The notes: generated by a model not told the origin, from the sequence alone. Positions 27,303-37,061 are shown, counted from the stretch's first letter. The stretch is 64,000 nucleotides of DNA from Citrobacter sp. Marseille-Q6884 (GCF_945906775.1 NZ_CAMDRE010000001.1:372001-436000); one strand, 5' to 3'. Translations and numbers: made by a program.

Positions 27303-27644
27303 TTATTCGACTTCTATACTTTTCACTTTCAGTGAATCGCCAGTTTCAACGCGCAGACGATCGCCCTGACAACGTGGACATTGCGCGTCATGCTGGGTGA
27401 TTTCCACAACTTGACTGCAATCCCAGCACCAGGCCTGGGCGGGTTTGTAATCAATGTGCAGTTCACATCCCTGCGCCACCGTATCCTGGCAGACGATGTC
27501 AAAACTGAAACGAACAGCGCTCTCTTCAACACAGGAGAGCGCCCCGATTTCCAGCCAAACGCCGGTAACACGTTTTACACCGTGCTGCTCTGCCTGCTGC
27601 TGAATAATCTCAACCGCGCTCTGGCAAAGAGACAGCTCATGCAT
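27303..27644 (-). CDS. hybF: Hydrogenase nickel-insertion protein HybF (HypA family)
   Basis: Protein of 113 residues. The start is fixed by chemistry: HypA/HybF proteins bind nickel through the N-terminal Met1-His2-Glu3, and MHELSLCQSAVEII gives exactly that. The ATG two codons upstream would move His2 and is rejected. The zinc site is formed by CWDC and CPRC pairs (C-x2-C ... C-x2-C). HybF delivers nickel to the HybC precursor. It overlaps hybE by 8 bases, which implies coupled translation. Confidence 0.95.
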   Translation of the reverse strand: MHELSLCQSAVEIIQQQAEQHGVKRVTGVWLEIGALSCVEESAVRFSFDIVCQDTVAQGCELHIDYKPAQAWCWDCSQVVEITQHDAQCPRCQGDRLRVETGDSLKVKSIEVE

Positions 27645-28128
27645 TTTCACAACTCCGACGTCCCAACAGCAGCGCGCGACGCCCTGCCTGCTGAGGAGCG
27701 TTAGGATCGCTCACCGGTAGCGATAACAACATCCGCGCGCAATCGTCAGCCAGACGGACACCCTCTTGTGCCGACATACTGTGCGAAAGCGGTGACATCA
27801 GCGAACAGGAGAAGTATTGCGATACGTTATCCAGTTCGCCAACGGTAAATGTCATCTCGCCATACGGTAAACGCAGCCCGATTTTCTCGCTGACTTTACG
27901 TACGGGCCAGACCTGGTCTGGCCCCGGGAAAATCACTGCGCTGAGCATCCAGGGTGTGATAACGCATCCCGTCCACTGCCCTTCAAACAGCGTAAAATCT
28001 GAAACATACACCGGCATATTCGGATGCAAGAAAGAGAGATCGTGCATCGAACGTCGGGCAATTTCTTCAAACGCTGCCTGAACCTGCATTTTCGGGGCTG
28101 TCTGAAAGCCTGAAAACTCTTCAGACAT
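27637..28128 (-). CDS. hybE: Hydrogenase-2 specific chaperone HybE
   Basis: Protein of 163 residues. HybE binds the HybO small-subunit precursor and prevents premature Tat export before cofactor loading and assembly with HybC. The conserved GFQTAPKMQVQAAFEEIARRSMH opening and the CSLMSPLSHSMS motif identify it. The chosen ATG (MSEEFSGFQ) overlaps the end of hybD by 8 bases. Upstream in-frame ATGs lie well inside hybD and would give an unusual N terminus. Confidence 0.94.
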   Translation of the reverse strand: MSEEFSGFQTAPKMQVQAAFEEIARRSMHDLSFLHPNMPVYVSDFTLFEGQWTGCVITPWMLSAVIFPGPDQVWPVRKVSEKIGLRLPYGEMTFTVGELDNVSQYFSCSLMSPLSHSMSAQEGVRLADDCARMLLSLPVSDPNAPQQAGRRALLLGRRSCENA

Positions 28129-28615
28129 GCGCAGTCTCCCTGGGTTTCGCTTCCACACCCGATTCGCGTAGCGCGGCAAGAACCTGCTCAAGCGCAGGTT
28201 CTATCATGGCTTCAATCGTCGGCGTTAGTCCAATATGCGGCTCCAGCGATTCCGGGATCACACCAACTAACGTCAGTTTTTTCGGAGACTCGCCGGTAAA
28301 ACGCAGGGCCGACAAAACGTCGGCCAGGCCAAGCTGGTGCGGTGAGATTTTGTTGGTAAACAGCGCCGGAACCTCGTCATCCCGGAGGATCATCATGGTT
28401 CCTGGGGTGTTTTTTCTCGACACAATGGCGTCAGCAATGATCAGGTGATCTCTGTTCGCCATATCACCGAGAAGTTCCATCCCCGCTGTACCGCCATCCA
28501 GAACGTCAACATAGTCTGGCAGGATGTACCGTTGCTCTAATGCTTCAACGATACGTACCCCGATGGCTTCGTCGGTCAGCAAAATATTACCGACCCCTAA
28601 CACTAATATCCGCAT
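28121..28615 (-). CDS. hybD: Hydrogenase-2 maturation protease HybD
   Basis: Protein of 164 residues of the HyaD/HybD peptidase family A31/M52. It removes the C-terminal 15-residue tail of the HybC precursor once nickel is in place. Nickel-sensing residues are seen as Glu16 in NILLTDEAIG, Asp62 in DGGTAGMELLGDMANRDHLIIADAI, and His93 in SPHQLG. Its start codon overlaps the hybC stop by one base, and it overlaps hybE at its other end. Confidence 0.95.
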   Translation of the reverse strand: MRILVLGVGNILLTDEAIGVRIVEALEQRYILPDYVDVLDGGTAGMELLGDMANRDHLIIADAIVSRKNTPGTMMILRDDEVPALFTNKISPHQLGLADVLSALRFTGESPKKLTLVGVIPESLEPHIGLTPTIEAMIEPALEQVLAALRESGVEAKPRETAHV

Positions 28616-30318
28616 TACAGAACCTTAACTGAGACAACTTCGTTCCCGTCAACGTCCACCACATGCACTGCACATGACATACAAGGGTCGAAGGAGTGAA
28701 TGGTACGTACCACTTCCAGCGGTTTATTTGGATCGGCGATCGGCGTTCCTACCAGTGAGCGCTCATACGGTCCCACTTCATCATTAAAGTTACGTGGGCC
28801 AGAGTTCCAGGTTGAAGGAACAACCGCCTGGTAGTTACTGATAATGCCGTCTTTAATGACCATCCAGTGAGAAAGCATCCCGCGTGGCGCTTCCAGGAAG
28901 CCGACACCTTTAAATTCGCCAGTTGCCGGAATATCCGGTTTCACGAAGGTGGTGTGGTCGCCTTTACCGATGTTAACAATCAGCGCATTGTACTGATCCT
29001 GCAGGACGTTCTGCAGTTCACAGCAGTGAACGGTACGACCAATAATACGGCCCAGCGTCGAATGCAGCTGCGCCACTTCGATGGTTTTACCGGTCAGCTT
29101 GGTGTAAATCGCAATGATTTCATTCAGCTTGGCGTGGGTAGACTCGCGTTTCGCAGCCAGTTTACACAGCATGTTAGCCAGCGGACCCACTTCGACAGTT
29201 TTGCCATAGAAGGTCGGCGCTTTAACCCAGGAGTATTTACCGTCATCTGACCAACCGGTGTAGTTAGCAACCGTTGTGCCTTCCCACGGAGCCTGCGGCG
29301 CTTCGTCTTTGTACCATGCGTGTTTCGCACTCTCCTGAATCCCTTTAATCAGGTATTCATCGGAATGAGAGTTGATCGGACGATAGGTCGACAGATCGGC
29401 ATTGGTGATGTAGCCCCCCGGGAACAGGAAGCTGCCGTTTTTACCGTCAGTCGGGAATTCCGGCGCGCTCAGGTAGTTAACCGCACCCTGACCGCGTTCC
29501 AGCCACTCAGGATAGTATGCCGCAATAACGGCGGTATCTACCTTGTAAACCTGCTCAACGAAGTCGCTCAACTTATCGATAAAGGACTTGATGTACATCA
29601 GGCGTTCAAGGTTCAGTACGCCGAGACCGTCGAGATTAATTGGGTTCGCAACCCCACCCACCGCCAGGTTCTGAATGTGCGGTGATTTACCGCCCAACAG
29701 CGCCACAACGCGGTTTGCATCACGCTGGCATTCCAGCGCTTGCAGGTAGTGCGCGACCGCAATCAGGTTCACTTCCGGCGGCAGCTGCATTGCCGGGTGA
29801 CCCCAGCAACCGTTGGCAAAAATACCTAACTGACCGCTGGCAACAAGGTCTTTAATCTTGTTCTGAACCTTAGTGAACTCTTCTGCGCTGTTCAGGTGCC
29901 AGGACGACACCCCATTCAGCATCGCAGAAGCTTTCGCCGGATCGGCTTTCAGTGCGGAGGTGATATCCACCCAGTCCAGCGCAGAAAGCTGATAGAAGTG
30001 CACGATATGGTCATGCGTCGTATGCGCTGCCAGAATGATGTTACGGATGTACTGTGCGTTCACGGGAACATCAATATTCAGCGCGCTTTCAGCTGCACGC
30101 ACGGAAGAGATAGCGTGAGTCGTGGTGCAAACACCACAAATACGCTGCACAATCATCCACGCATCGCGCGGATCGCGATTTTTCACGATCTCTTCCATGC
30201 CGCGCCACATGGTACCGGACGCCCACGCTTTAGATACCACGCCATTTTCGATTTCGCAGTCGATGCGTAAATGGCCTTCAATACGGGTTACCGGATCAAT
30301 AGTAATTCTCTGGCTCAT
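28615..30318 (-). CDS. hybC: Hydrogenase-2 large (NiFe) subunit
   Basis: Protein of 567 residues. It carries the NiFe active site of the periplasm-facing uptake hydrogenase 2. The N-terminal pair of ligand cysteines is in RICGVCTTTH, and the C-terminal pair in DPCMSC. Cleavage by HybD would follow His552 and remove the 15 residues VVDVDGNEVVSVKVL. It has no own export signal and travels with HybO through Tat. Its start overlaps the hybB stop by 4 bases. Confidence 0.97.
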   Translation of the reverse strand: MSQRITIDPVTRIEGHLRIDCEIENGVVSKAWASGTMWRGMEEIVKNRDPRDAWMIVQRICGVCTTTHAISSVRAAESALNIDVPVNAQYIRNIILAAHTTHDHIVHFYQLSALDWVDITSALKADPAKASAMLNGVSSWHLNSAEEFTKVQNKIKDLVASGQLGIFANGCWGHPAMQLPPEVNLIAVAHYLQALECQRDANRVVALLGGKSPHIQNLAVGGVANPINLDGLGVLNLERLMYIKSFIDKLSDFVEQVYKVDTAVIAAYYPEWLERGQGAVNYLSAPEFPTDGKNGSFLFPGGYITNADLSTYRPINSHSDEYLIKGIQESAKHAWYKDEAPQAPWEGTTVANYTGWSDDGKYSWVKAPTFYGKTVEVGPLANMLCKLAAKRESTHAKLNEIIAIYTKLTGKTIEVAQLHSTLGRIIGRTVHCCELQNVLQDQYNALIVNIGKGDHTTFVKPDIPATGEFKGVGFLEAPRGMLSHWMVIKDGIISNYQAVVPSTWNSGPRNFNDEVGPYERSLVGTPIADPNKPLEVVRTIHSFDPCMSCAVHVVDVDGNEVVSVKVL

Positions 30319-31493
30319 GCTTTGCTCGCCTCATGACGATTTTGATCGTTTTGTTTTAAAGGAGGAAGTATCGGCAGTAGACGAATGAGTACGATGTATG
30401 CACAAATCTCAATAGCCACAAAACCAATAGAAATCAACAGTTCTTCCCAGGTCGGGAAGTAGTGGTAGCCACCACCAGGATTGAACGCAACCAGCGAATA
30501 AGACAGACGCCATGTCGCACAACCCAGCAATGCACTCAGCGCAGACAGGTACAACATACGCGAGTCATTGCGCAGCTTCGTGATACGCAGTACCACCAGC
30601 GGGAACACCATCAGCACGACTTCAATCCAGAACATCATGGAGTAAAGATCGCCTGCAAATGCGTATGACAGCTTGTCCCGATAAATCAGTTCACCGAAGC
30701 GCAGAACCACGAAAATCGCCAGCAGAACGCTAATCGTATTCGTCAGCTTGATGAACAAATGCTTCTCATCCGGACCGTTACCTTTCAGGCCAGCTTGTAC
30801 CAGCGAGCCTTCAAAAATCACGATCGAGAAGCCCATGATAAAGGCAGTGAGTACCGAGAACAGCGGCAGCATTTCATAGGCCTGCCAGAGCGGATGCACC
30901 TTATAACCTGCAGAAATCATCAATGAACCCATTGAAGACTGGTGCATTGTTGGCAGCAGCGCGCCGAAGGCGATAATAAAGAACATCACTTTGTTCAGAC
31001 GCTTAAGAGAGACTTTCCATCCCAGGCGTTCAAACAAGGCCGGAGCGAATTCCAGCGCCATGATGCCGATATAAATCGTCATACAGACCGCCGTTTCAAA
31101 CAGTACCGAGTTCACGTTAAAGTGACCCGGAATGTAGAAATACGGCAGGTTCCAGTAACGACCTACGTCGATGGTGATCGACAGACCACCCAGCGAGTAT
31201 CCAAACAGGCTCGCCAGCAATGCCGGACGCACGAGCGGATGGTATTGGCCTCGGTTGAAAACATAAACCGCCCACGCCAGCGCCCAGCCGCCACAGGCGA
31301 AACCGGTGCCGATCAGCAGGTCAAACGCGATCCATACACCCCATGGGAAACCGCCGTTCAGATCGGAGACTGAGCCCAATCCGAAGACCAGACGTTTCAC
31401 GATCAGGATCATACACAGGACGATTAGCGGCCCAAAAATAATGACCGGTTTACTGACTATTTTTCCGCCCAGCGGTTTAGGATCATGACTCAT
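30315..31493 (-). CDS. hybB: Hydrogenase-2 membrane subunit HybB (NrfD family)
   Basis: Protein of 392 residues with about ten hydrophobic transmembrane segments, of the NrfD/PsrC quinone-interacting family. It has no haem. It links the HybO-HybC dimer, through HybA, to the quinone pool and anchors the complex in the inner membrane. Both ends overlap neighbouring hyb genes by a few bases, as expected for tightly coupled complex subunits. Confidence 0.95.
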   Translation of the reverse strand: MSHDPKPLGGKIVSKPVIIFGPLIVLCMILIVKRLVFGLGSVSDLNGGFPWGVWIAFDLLIGTGFACGGWALAWAVYVFNRGQYHPLVRPALLASLFGYSLGGLSITIDVGRYWNLPYFYIPGHFNVNSVLFETAVCMTIYIGIMALEFAPALFERLGWKVSLKRLNKVMFFIIAFGALLPTMHQSSMGSLMISAGYKVHPLWQAYEMLPLFSVLTAFIMGFSIVIFEGSLVQAGLKGNGPDEKHLFIKLTNTISVLLAIFVVLRFGELIYRDKLSYAFAGDLYSMMFWIEVVLMVFPLVVLRITKLRNDSRMLYLSALSALLGCATWRLSYSLVAFNPGGGYHYFPTWEELLISIGFVAIEICAYIVLIRLLPILPPLKQNDQNRHEASKA

Positions 31494-32469
31494 GATCGTC
31501 TCCTCCGTCGTGATGGTCGTTTTTCATGTTACGACGAACCAGCACGGTTATGCCCGCCAGCGCAGCCAGGGGTAATATCATGCCCTTATACAGGGAATGT
31601 TGAACATGTTCGGAACGCGCACCGGTTGAAAGCTCAGCCAGTTTAGGCAGATCCAAATCCTCGTAAGGAACGCCGGTCAGCACCATTACCTGCGTACCGC
31701 CACCTTCCTTCTCACCGTACAGGTGCGGATAGTACTTCGGTACCGTATGCAGATAGGTATCGTTAGTCTGCAAGGTCTGGCGCGGATAGTGGTATTCGCT
31801 ACCAGGCTTCAGTGCCAGACGTTTTTTCGCCTCAGCCATCAGCTCTTCACGGGTACCAAAAATCACTGCACCGGCAGGACAGACTTCAACACACCCAGGT
31901 AAACCGCCCTTATCCAGACGTTCAACACCTTTTTGGTTACACAGTTCACATTTGTGAAGCGCACCAAACGGGTTGTTGTAGTCATATTTCGGCACGTTGT
32001 ACGGACAGGCAACCATGCAGTAGCGACAACCCGTACAGACATCTTTGTCATAGTGGACGATGCCGGTTTTCGGATCTTTTTTCAGTGCGGAGACCGGGCA
32101 AACGGAAACGCAGTTAGGATCGACGCAGTGCATACATTGCTTCTTAATGTATGCGTAGCCGTTCTCTTCCTGGTCTTTGTTAACGCCTGTTCCGCTACGC
32201 CACACCTGGATGATGTTATTGGTATACGGTGACAGTTTGTCGTTGTTTGACCAGGTCTGCTCACCTTCCGGGTTACGCGCCGGGAAGTTGATATCCTGAC
32301 ACTTCGTGACGCAGGCCTGGCAGCCTACGCACAGCGTTGAGTCATAGAGCATCCCCAGAGACCCTGGGATCGGCGGACGGTTTTCTGCAGCCGCATGGCT
32401 GACAGACGGCGCAGCGCCCAACAGCAATGCCCCGCTGGAGGCTGCTTTAATAAAGTTACGTCTGTTCAC
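31483..32469 (-). CDS. hybA: Hydrogenase-2 ferredoxin-like subunit HybA
   Basis: Protein of 328 residues with a Tat signal (NRRNFIKAASSGALLLG, cut near SHA-A) and a C-terminal hydrophobic anchor before the basic tail. Four groups of cysteines for [4Fe-4S] clusters are seen: CVGCQACVTKC, CMHCVDPNCVSVCP, CTGCRYCMVACP and CELC...CVEVCP. It passes electrons between the HybO small subunit and HybB. It starts 2 bases after the hybO stop. Confidence 0.96.
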   Translation of the reverse strand: MNRRNFIKAASSGALLLGAAPSVSHAAAENRPPIPGSLGMLYDSTLCVGCQACVTKCQDINFPARNPEGEQTWSNNDKLSPYTNNIIQVWRSGTGVNKDQEENGYAYIKKQCMHCVDPNCVSVCPVSALKKDPKTGIVHYDKDVCTGCRYCMVACPYNVPKYDYNNPFGALHKCELCNQKGVERLDKGGLPGCVEVCPAGAVIFGTREELMAEAKKRLALKPGSEYHYPRQTLQTNDTYLHTVPKYYPHLYGEKEGGGTQVMVLTGVPYEDLDLPKLAELSTGARSEHVQHSLYKGMILPLAALAGITVLVRRNMKNDHHDGGDDHES

Positions 32470-32471
32470 GG

Positions 32472-33590
32472 TTATTCTCCCCGTGAGTCAGCGTTATCTT
32501 TCTTTTGCTGACGCCCCAGTTCACGTACCGCCATCACACTGACGCCGGCAACCAGTCCTACTACGCCGCCCAGCAGCCCAATAGCCCCGGCAGAAACGTT
32601 GCCACCTTCTTTCATGTTGACATCCGGCTTCTCTGAACGCGGTGTCTGGTTTTCTACATGAGCGAGTTGGTGAATACCTTTGTGGAAACCGACGCCTTCT
32701 TCGTTACAGCCGTAGCAAGGGTGACCGATAGCCACTGGCCATACGCCGCCAACATCGCAGAACTGCAATGTCGAGCAGTTGCCGTAAGTTTCGGGTCCTT
32801 TACAGCCCAGATGGTAGAGGCACCAACCTTCACGGTGGCCTTCATCGCCAAATTCTTTAGCAAAGCGGCCAGCATCAAAGTGAGGGCGACGTTCGCAATG
32901 CTCGTGAATCAAGCGGCCATAGGCAAAGGTCGGACGATTTTTCGCATCCAGCTTAGGTGGCTTACCGTAGGTGATGATATGCGCGACCGTCGCGAGGAAG
33001 TTATGCGGGTTCGGCGGACAACCGGGGATATTGATGATGGTTTTGCCTGGCAGAACTTCTTGCAGGCCAACGGCACCCGTTGGGTTAACGCCTGCAGCAG
33101 CAACCCCACCCCATGCGGCACAAGAGCCGATAGCAATGATAGCTGCTGCACCTTCTGCCGCTCTACGGATGTGATCCACAATGGGCTCACCGGCAACCAT
33201 GCAGTAAATACCATTATCTTTTAGTGGGATAGAACCATCTACCACCAAAACATACTGCCCTTTGTACTTCTCAAGAGCGTGATGTTTATTCTCTTCGACC
33301 TGATGGCCAAAGGCGGCGGAGAGCACCTCATGGTATTCCAGAGAGATCGTTTCCAGAACGAGGTTTTCCACTGTCGGGTGTGTCGCACGAAGCAGTGATT
33401 CAGTACAACCCGTACACTCCTGAGCACCGATCCAGATAACCGGCGGGCGCTGGGGATGGGAAACTGATTCTGCCATTTGAGCGGCGGCTTTGCTACTGAG
33501 CCCCATGGTAGCGGCCAGTGCTGCACAAAGCTTCATGAAATCACGGCGATTAATGCCGTTCGAATTGATGAGAGAATTATCTCCAGTCAT
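32472..33590 (-). CDS. hybO: Hydrogenase-2 small subunit
   Basis: Protein of 372 residues and first gene of the hyb operon. The twin-arginine signal NRRDFMKLCAALAATMGLSS exports both HybO and HybC. Fe-S cluster ligands are in IGAQECTGCTESLLR, the GSCAAWGG and PGCPPNP segments, and the C-terminal CLYHLGCKGPETYGNC and HPCYGC motifs. A C-terminal hydrophobic helix (GAIGLLGGVVGLVAGVSV) anchors it to the membrane. The complex oxidises H2 during anaerobic respiration. The promoter should lie in the 190 bases upstream; I did not identify an exact operator. Confidence 0.97.
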   Translation of the reverse strand: MTGDNSLINSNGINRRDFMKLCAALAATMGLSSKAAAQMAESVSHPQRPPVIWIGAQECTGCTESLLRATHPTVENLVLETISLEYHEVLSAAFGHQVEENKHHALEKYKGQYVLVVDGSIPLKDNGIYCMVAGEPIVDHIRRAAEGAAAIIAIGSCAAWGGVAAAGVNPTGAVGLQEVLPGKTIINIPGCPPNPHNFLATVAHIITYGKPPKLDAKNRPTFAYGRLIHEHCERRPHFDAGRFAKEFGDEGHREGWCLYHLGCKGPETYGNCSTLQFCDVGGVWPVAIGHPCYGCNEEGVGFHKGIHQLAHVENQTPRSEKPDVNMKEGGNVSAGAIGLLGGVVGLVAGVSVMAVRELGRQQKKDNADSRGE

Positions 33591-33780
33591 TTTATTGTTA
33601 TTCCGTTGCGAAGACCTGGCTTTTTATTTTGCACCATTCGCAAGTTGCTTATTGCGATCAGCGCGCCATTTACCACACTTTTTATATGGTTATGTGCATT
33701 ATAATACGTCGGCAGGGCAACAAAACGAAGGTGTTAGGCCATAGTGTAATTAATTAAAGCAACGCAATACCCCTTTCGGA

Positions 33781-34068
33781 TCAAGCTTCGAGCCGATAGC
33801 CGGCCATGAAAAACCGAATTGTTGTACTGGACTGGTTCTCTTTGAAGAAGTCCATCACCATCTCTTTATCCAGCCCGTAGCGGCGCGTCAAAATTCCTGC
33901 TTCCCACGCACTGAGCTGCCTGTCGCCCGTTTTTTCGAACATACGATGCGAGAATCCCAGAACAAAACCACGCTTGTAATCAGCACAAAAATTCGCTACT
34001 GAACGCGCGCTGTCCGCACTTGAAGCATTTAATCCGGCCATCAGGCCCTTGCCAAAATGGTTGTTCAT
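33781..34068 (-). CDS. yghW: YghW, DUF2623 small protein
   Basis: Protein of 95 residues, NHFGKGLMAGL at the start and STTIRFFMAGYRLEA at the end, matching YghW/DUF2623. It is cytoplasmic with no recognised catalytic motif. It lies upstream of hybO on the same strand as hyb but separated by 190 bases, so it may be transcribed on its own. Function unknown. Confidence 0.9.
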   Translation of the reverse strand: MNNHFGKGLMAGLNASSADSARSVANFCADYKRGFVLGFSHRMFEKTGDRQLSAWEAGILTRRYGLDKEMVMDFFKENQSSTTIRFFMAGYRLEA

Positions 34069-34163
34069 GCTGAGTCTCCATTAGCCTTCAATCGCTATAT
34101 AATAAATTATATAGCGATTTTTTAAGCAAAGACCAGCGGTATCACCGACTTTTTTACGCCAGA

Positions 34164-35804
34164 TTAAAAGGCCACCCATTCGTCCGTTTTAGGTGTCGCA
34201 GGCGTTTTGCTTTCTTCTGAAGAGGAAGCGGTATGGGTTGAGGTGTATTGCACGTCATTTTCTGCAAGCCGGAACTGCTGTACAGCACGTTGCAGCTCTT
34301 CCGTTTGCCGCTCCAGCGCGACCGCCGCAGCGGAGACCTGTTCCACCAGCGCGGCGTTCTGTTGAGTCACGCTGTCCATTTGCGTAATGGCTACGCTCAC
34401 TTGCGAGATGCCTTTGTTCTGTTCTTCAGAGGCAGAAGCGATTTGCTTCATAATGACCGTCACTTCGGTTGCGCCACGCAGAATGGCTTCCATCGTTAGT
34501 CCAGTCTCTTTGACCAGACGCGCCCCCTGATCGACACGGCGTACCGATTCGCCAATCAATGTCTCAATCTCTTTCGCCGCTCCGGCGCTGCGACTGGCGA
34601 GATTGCGCACTTCACCGGCAACCACCGCAAATCCACGCCCCTGTTCACCCGCCCTGGCGGCTTCGACGGCCGCGTTGAGCGCCAGAATGTTCGTCTGGAA
34701 TGCGATGCTATTAATGACCGAGGTGATTTCTGCAATCTGTTTAGAGCTGGCCGCAATCCCGTCCATCGTATCGACCACCTGCGAAACCAGCGTGTTACCT
34801 TTACCTGCCGTTTCTGTCGCCGTGTCGGCAAGCTGGCTTGCCTCGCGCGCATTTTCAGCGTTCAGTTTTACCGTAGCGGTGAGCTGTTCCATGCTTGCCG
34901 CGGTCTCTTCCAGTGCCGCGGCCTGTTCTTCCGTGCGAGACGAGAGATCGTTATTGCCCGTAGAGATCTCCGTTGCGCCTCGCCAGATATTGTCGCTTCC
35001 CGCACGAATCGTACTCACGGCTTCACGCAGACTGTCCTGCATCGCACGCAGTAAAGGCACCAGTTGTCCCACACAGTTACGCCCAAGCTCTTCGATGGGA
35101 TGGCTGAGATCACCCTGCGCAATCTGGCGGAATTGCTGGCGAATACGCGCTAACGGCTTCACCATCATTGAAACAAGGTAGCGATCGGTAAAGATAAGGA
35201 TCGCAATCCCCAGGATAACAGCCGTAATAATTAAGGTCCGGATGATCGACGTTTTGCTGTCTACCATCATTCGCGTCGCGTCCAGTCTCTCGCCCGCTGT
35301 GGTATTAAACCGCTCGGCACTCGCACCAAATTCGCGACTCAACGCAGGTGTAACGGTACTGGCATGTTCCGACCACGCCGTGAGCGATCCCTGCTGAGCC
35401 ATTTGCATTTGCGGGATCACGCCTTTGTCCAGCAGCGCTTGCCACTTCGCCAGTACTGCTGCTGCAACCTCAGGATCCATCGGCCCCGGAGAGAGTGTCT
35501 TCATCTCCTGGAGTTTTTTACTCATGTTATCCAGCGACTGTTGAGCCGGGGCAAAGTCTGGCGTACCCCCGCCAATTTTGACATCCACTGCACGACTTAA
35601 ACGCGTCACGAAGCGAAAATACTGATCGTTCCCCTGACTGAGAACGGTCATCTGCTTAACGAGATGACGGTCAATATCATTTCCTTCTGATATGTTGGAT
35701 AAAGCGTGAAGACTAAATAAACCCACTCCTGACCAGAGCAGACAAAAAAGCCCCAGTATTGCCAGCATGACAATACGGATAGTGAAGTTTTTCAGCAAAT
35801 GCAT
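34164..35804 (-). CDS. Methyl-accepting chemotaxis protein (Tsr/Tar-type)
   Basis: Protein of 546 residues. An N-terminal membrane helix (ILGLFCLLWSGVGLFSL), a four-helix periplasmic sensor (about 40-185), a second membrane helix (TLIITAVILGIAILIF), a HAMP domain and a long cytoplasmic signalling coiled coil follow in order. The tip motif EAARAGEQGRGFAVVAGEVRNLA is the universal kinase-control hairpin. The C terminus EWVAF fits the xWxxF tether for CheR and CheB. The start is placed at the second ATG, with AAGGAA 6 bases upstream. Salmonella has a receptor gene at this locus. The ligand is unknown, as the sensor domain lacks the Tar/Tsr amino-acid-binding arginines that I would recognise. Confidence 0.92.
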   Translation of the reverse strand: MHLLKNFTIRIVMLAILGLFCLLWSGVGLFSLHALSNISEGNDIDRHLVKQMTVLSQGNDQYFRFVTRLSRAVDVKIGGGTPDFAPAQQSLDNMSKKLQEMKTLSPGPMDPEVAAAVLAKWQALLDKGVIPQMQMAQQGSLTAWSEHASTVTPALSREFGASAERFNTTAGERLDATRMMVDSKTSIIRTLIITAVILGIAILIFTDRYLVSMMVKPLARIRQQFRQIAQGDLSHPIEELGRNCVGQLVPLLRAMQDSLREAVSTIRAGSDNIWRGATEISTGNNDLSSRTEEQAAALEETAASMEQLTATVKLNAENAREASQLADTATETAGKGNTLVSQVVDTMDGIAASSKQIAEITSVINSIAFQTNILALNAAVEAARAGEQGRGFAVVAGEVRNLASRSAGAAKEIETLIGESVRRVDQGARLVKETGLTMEAILRGATEVTVIMKQIASASEEQNKGISQVSVAITQMDSVTQQNAALVEQVSAAAVALERQTEELQRAVQQFRLAENDVQYTSTHTASSSEESKTPATPKTDEWVAF

Positions 35805-36018
35805 AATCATTTCCTTGCCGTTGATGAGGAATTCGCCATCAGGCGAGACTTACCCTTGTTATCGGCAGGAAGCAGAGAAGATATAATGCGTTCTATATTT
35901 TTTTAGTTTTTTAAGTGCAATCCGCCCCCTTCAGGTCATATCAGTATGAATGCTAATGAAATCGGGTAGCATTATTATTCAGATAATTAATTCAATATAT
36001 TAAATAATATATTGTTTT

Positions 36019-36906
36019 TTATCGCAAATATTTATCAAACCATGAAATAGTGCGTTTCCAGGCTAAATCAGCAGCCGCTTTATCATAACGAGGCGTTGAA
36101 TCATTATGAAAGCCATGATTACCCCCAGGATAGATATACGCCTCAAAGACTTTTTTATTGGCCTTAAGCGCCGCTTCATAAGCCGGCCAGCCCTCATTAA
36201 TACGCTCATCCAATGCTGCATAGTGCAATAATAAAGGCGCATTAATTTTAGGGACATCTGACGCGGGCACCTGACGGCCATAAAAAGGAACCGCACAAGC
36301 CAGTTCAGGGAAAGCGACAGCCGCGGCATTCGATACGCCGCCACCGTAGCAAAATCCGGTGATACCGACCTTTCCTGTCGCGGTTGGAAAACGCTGCATA
36401 AACTCAATCGCCGCAAAAAAGTCGTTCATCAGTTTTACGGGATCAACCTGCTGCTGCAACTCCCGGCCTTTATCATCATTCCCCGGATAACCACCAACCG
36501 AGCTTAATCCATCCGGTGCGAGAGCAATATACCCCGCCTTCGCTACCCGACGTGCAACATCCTCAATATACGGATTCAACCCGCGGTTTTCGTGTACGAC
36601 AACCACGGCAGGTACTTTCCCTGTCACGTTCACGGGTTTCACCAGATAACCCCGCACATCGCCATGTCCCTCAGGTGATGGGTAAGTAATGTATTCAGCC
36701 AGAATATCAGGATCGGTAAATTCCACCTGAACCGCCTGGGCATAATTCGGTTTCAACATATTGAATAATGCCAGCGCCGTCATGCCGCCAACCGCATATT
36801 TCGCAGCAAGATTGAGGAACTCACGTTTCGATATTTTGCCGTGCGCGTAATAGTCATAGTAATCGAGTAATTCCTGCGGAAAATCTTTGGCGGTCAAACG
36901 CGGCAT
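36019..36906 (-). CDS. yghX: YghX, dienelactone hydrolase family protein
   Basis: Protein of 295 residues with an alpha/beta hydrolase fold of the dienelactone hydrolase type. The nucleophile elbow is GFCYGGG (Cys), and the C-terminal histidine is in GNHGFHND. The N terminus resembles a Tat signal with Lys-Arg in place of Arg-Arg (SKREFLNLAAKYAVGG) and a possible cleavage site NYAQA. In E. coli K-12 yghX is broken, but here the frame is intact. I start at MPRLTAKDFP, the conserved family start. A longer frame adds 22 residues. It is divergent from yghZ. Confidence 0.92.
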   Translation of the reverse strand: MPRLTAKDFPQELLDYYDYYAHGKISKREFLNLAAKYAVGGMTALALFNMLKPNYAQAVQVEFTDPDILAEYITYPSPEGHGDVRGYLVKPVNVTGKVPAVVVVHENRGLNPYIEDVARRVAKAGYIALAPDGLSSVGGYPGNDDKGRELQQQVDPVKLMNDFFAAIEFMQRFPTATGKVGITGFCYGGGVSNAAAVAFPELACAVPFYGRQVPASDVPKINAPLLLHYAALDERINEGWPAYEAALKANKKVFEAYIYPGGNHGFHNDSTPRYDKAAADLAWKRTISWFDKYLR

Positions 36907-37061
36907 CGCTTCACTCCTGTTTGATGTTTTTTTAATCAAAGCACAGCGGCCTGTTTTTGCCCAGTTTTTCATCCCAGTGTGACCTGGTGAACGGGATATT
37001 CATCACCAACCCGCTAGAATAGAAACGTTGTTTCGAAATTCACCTGCACTAAGGAGATCTC

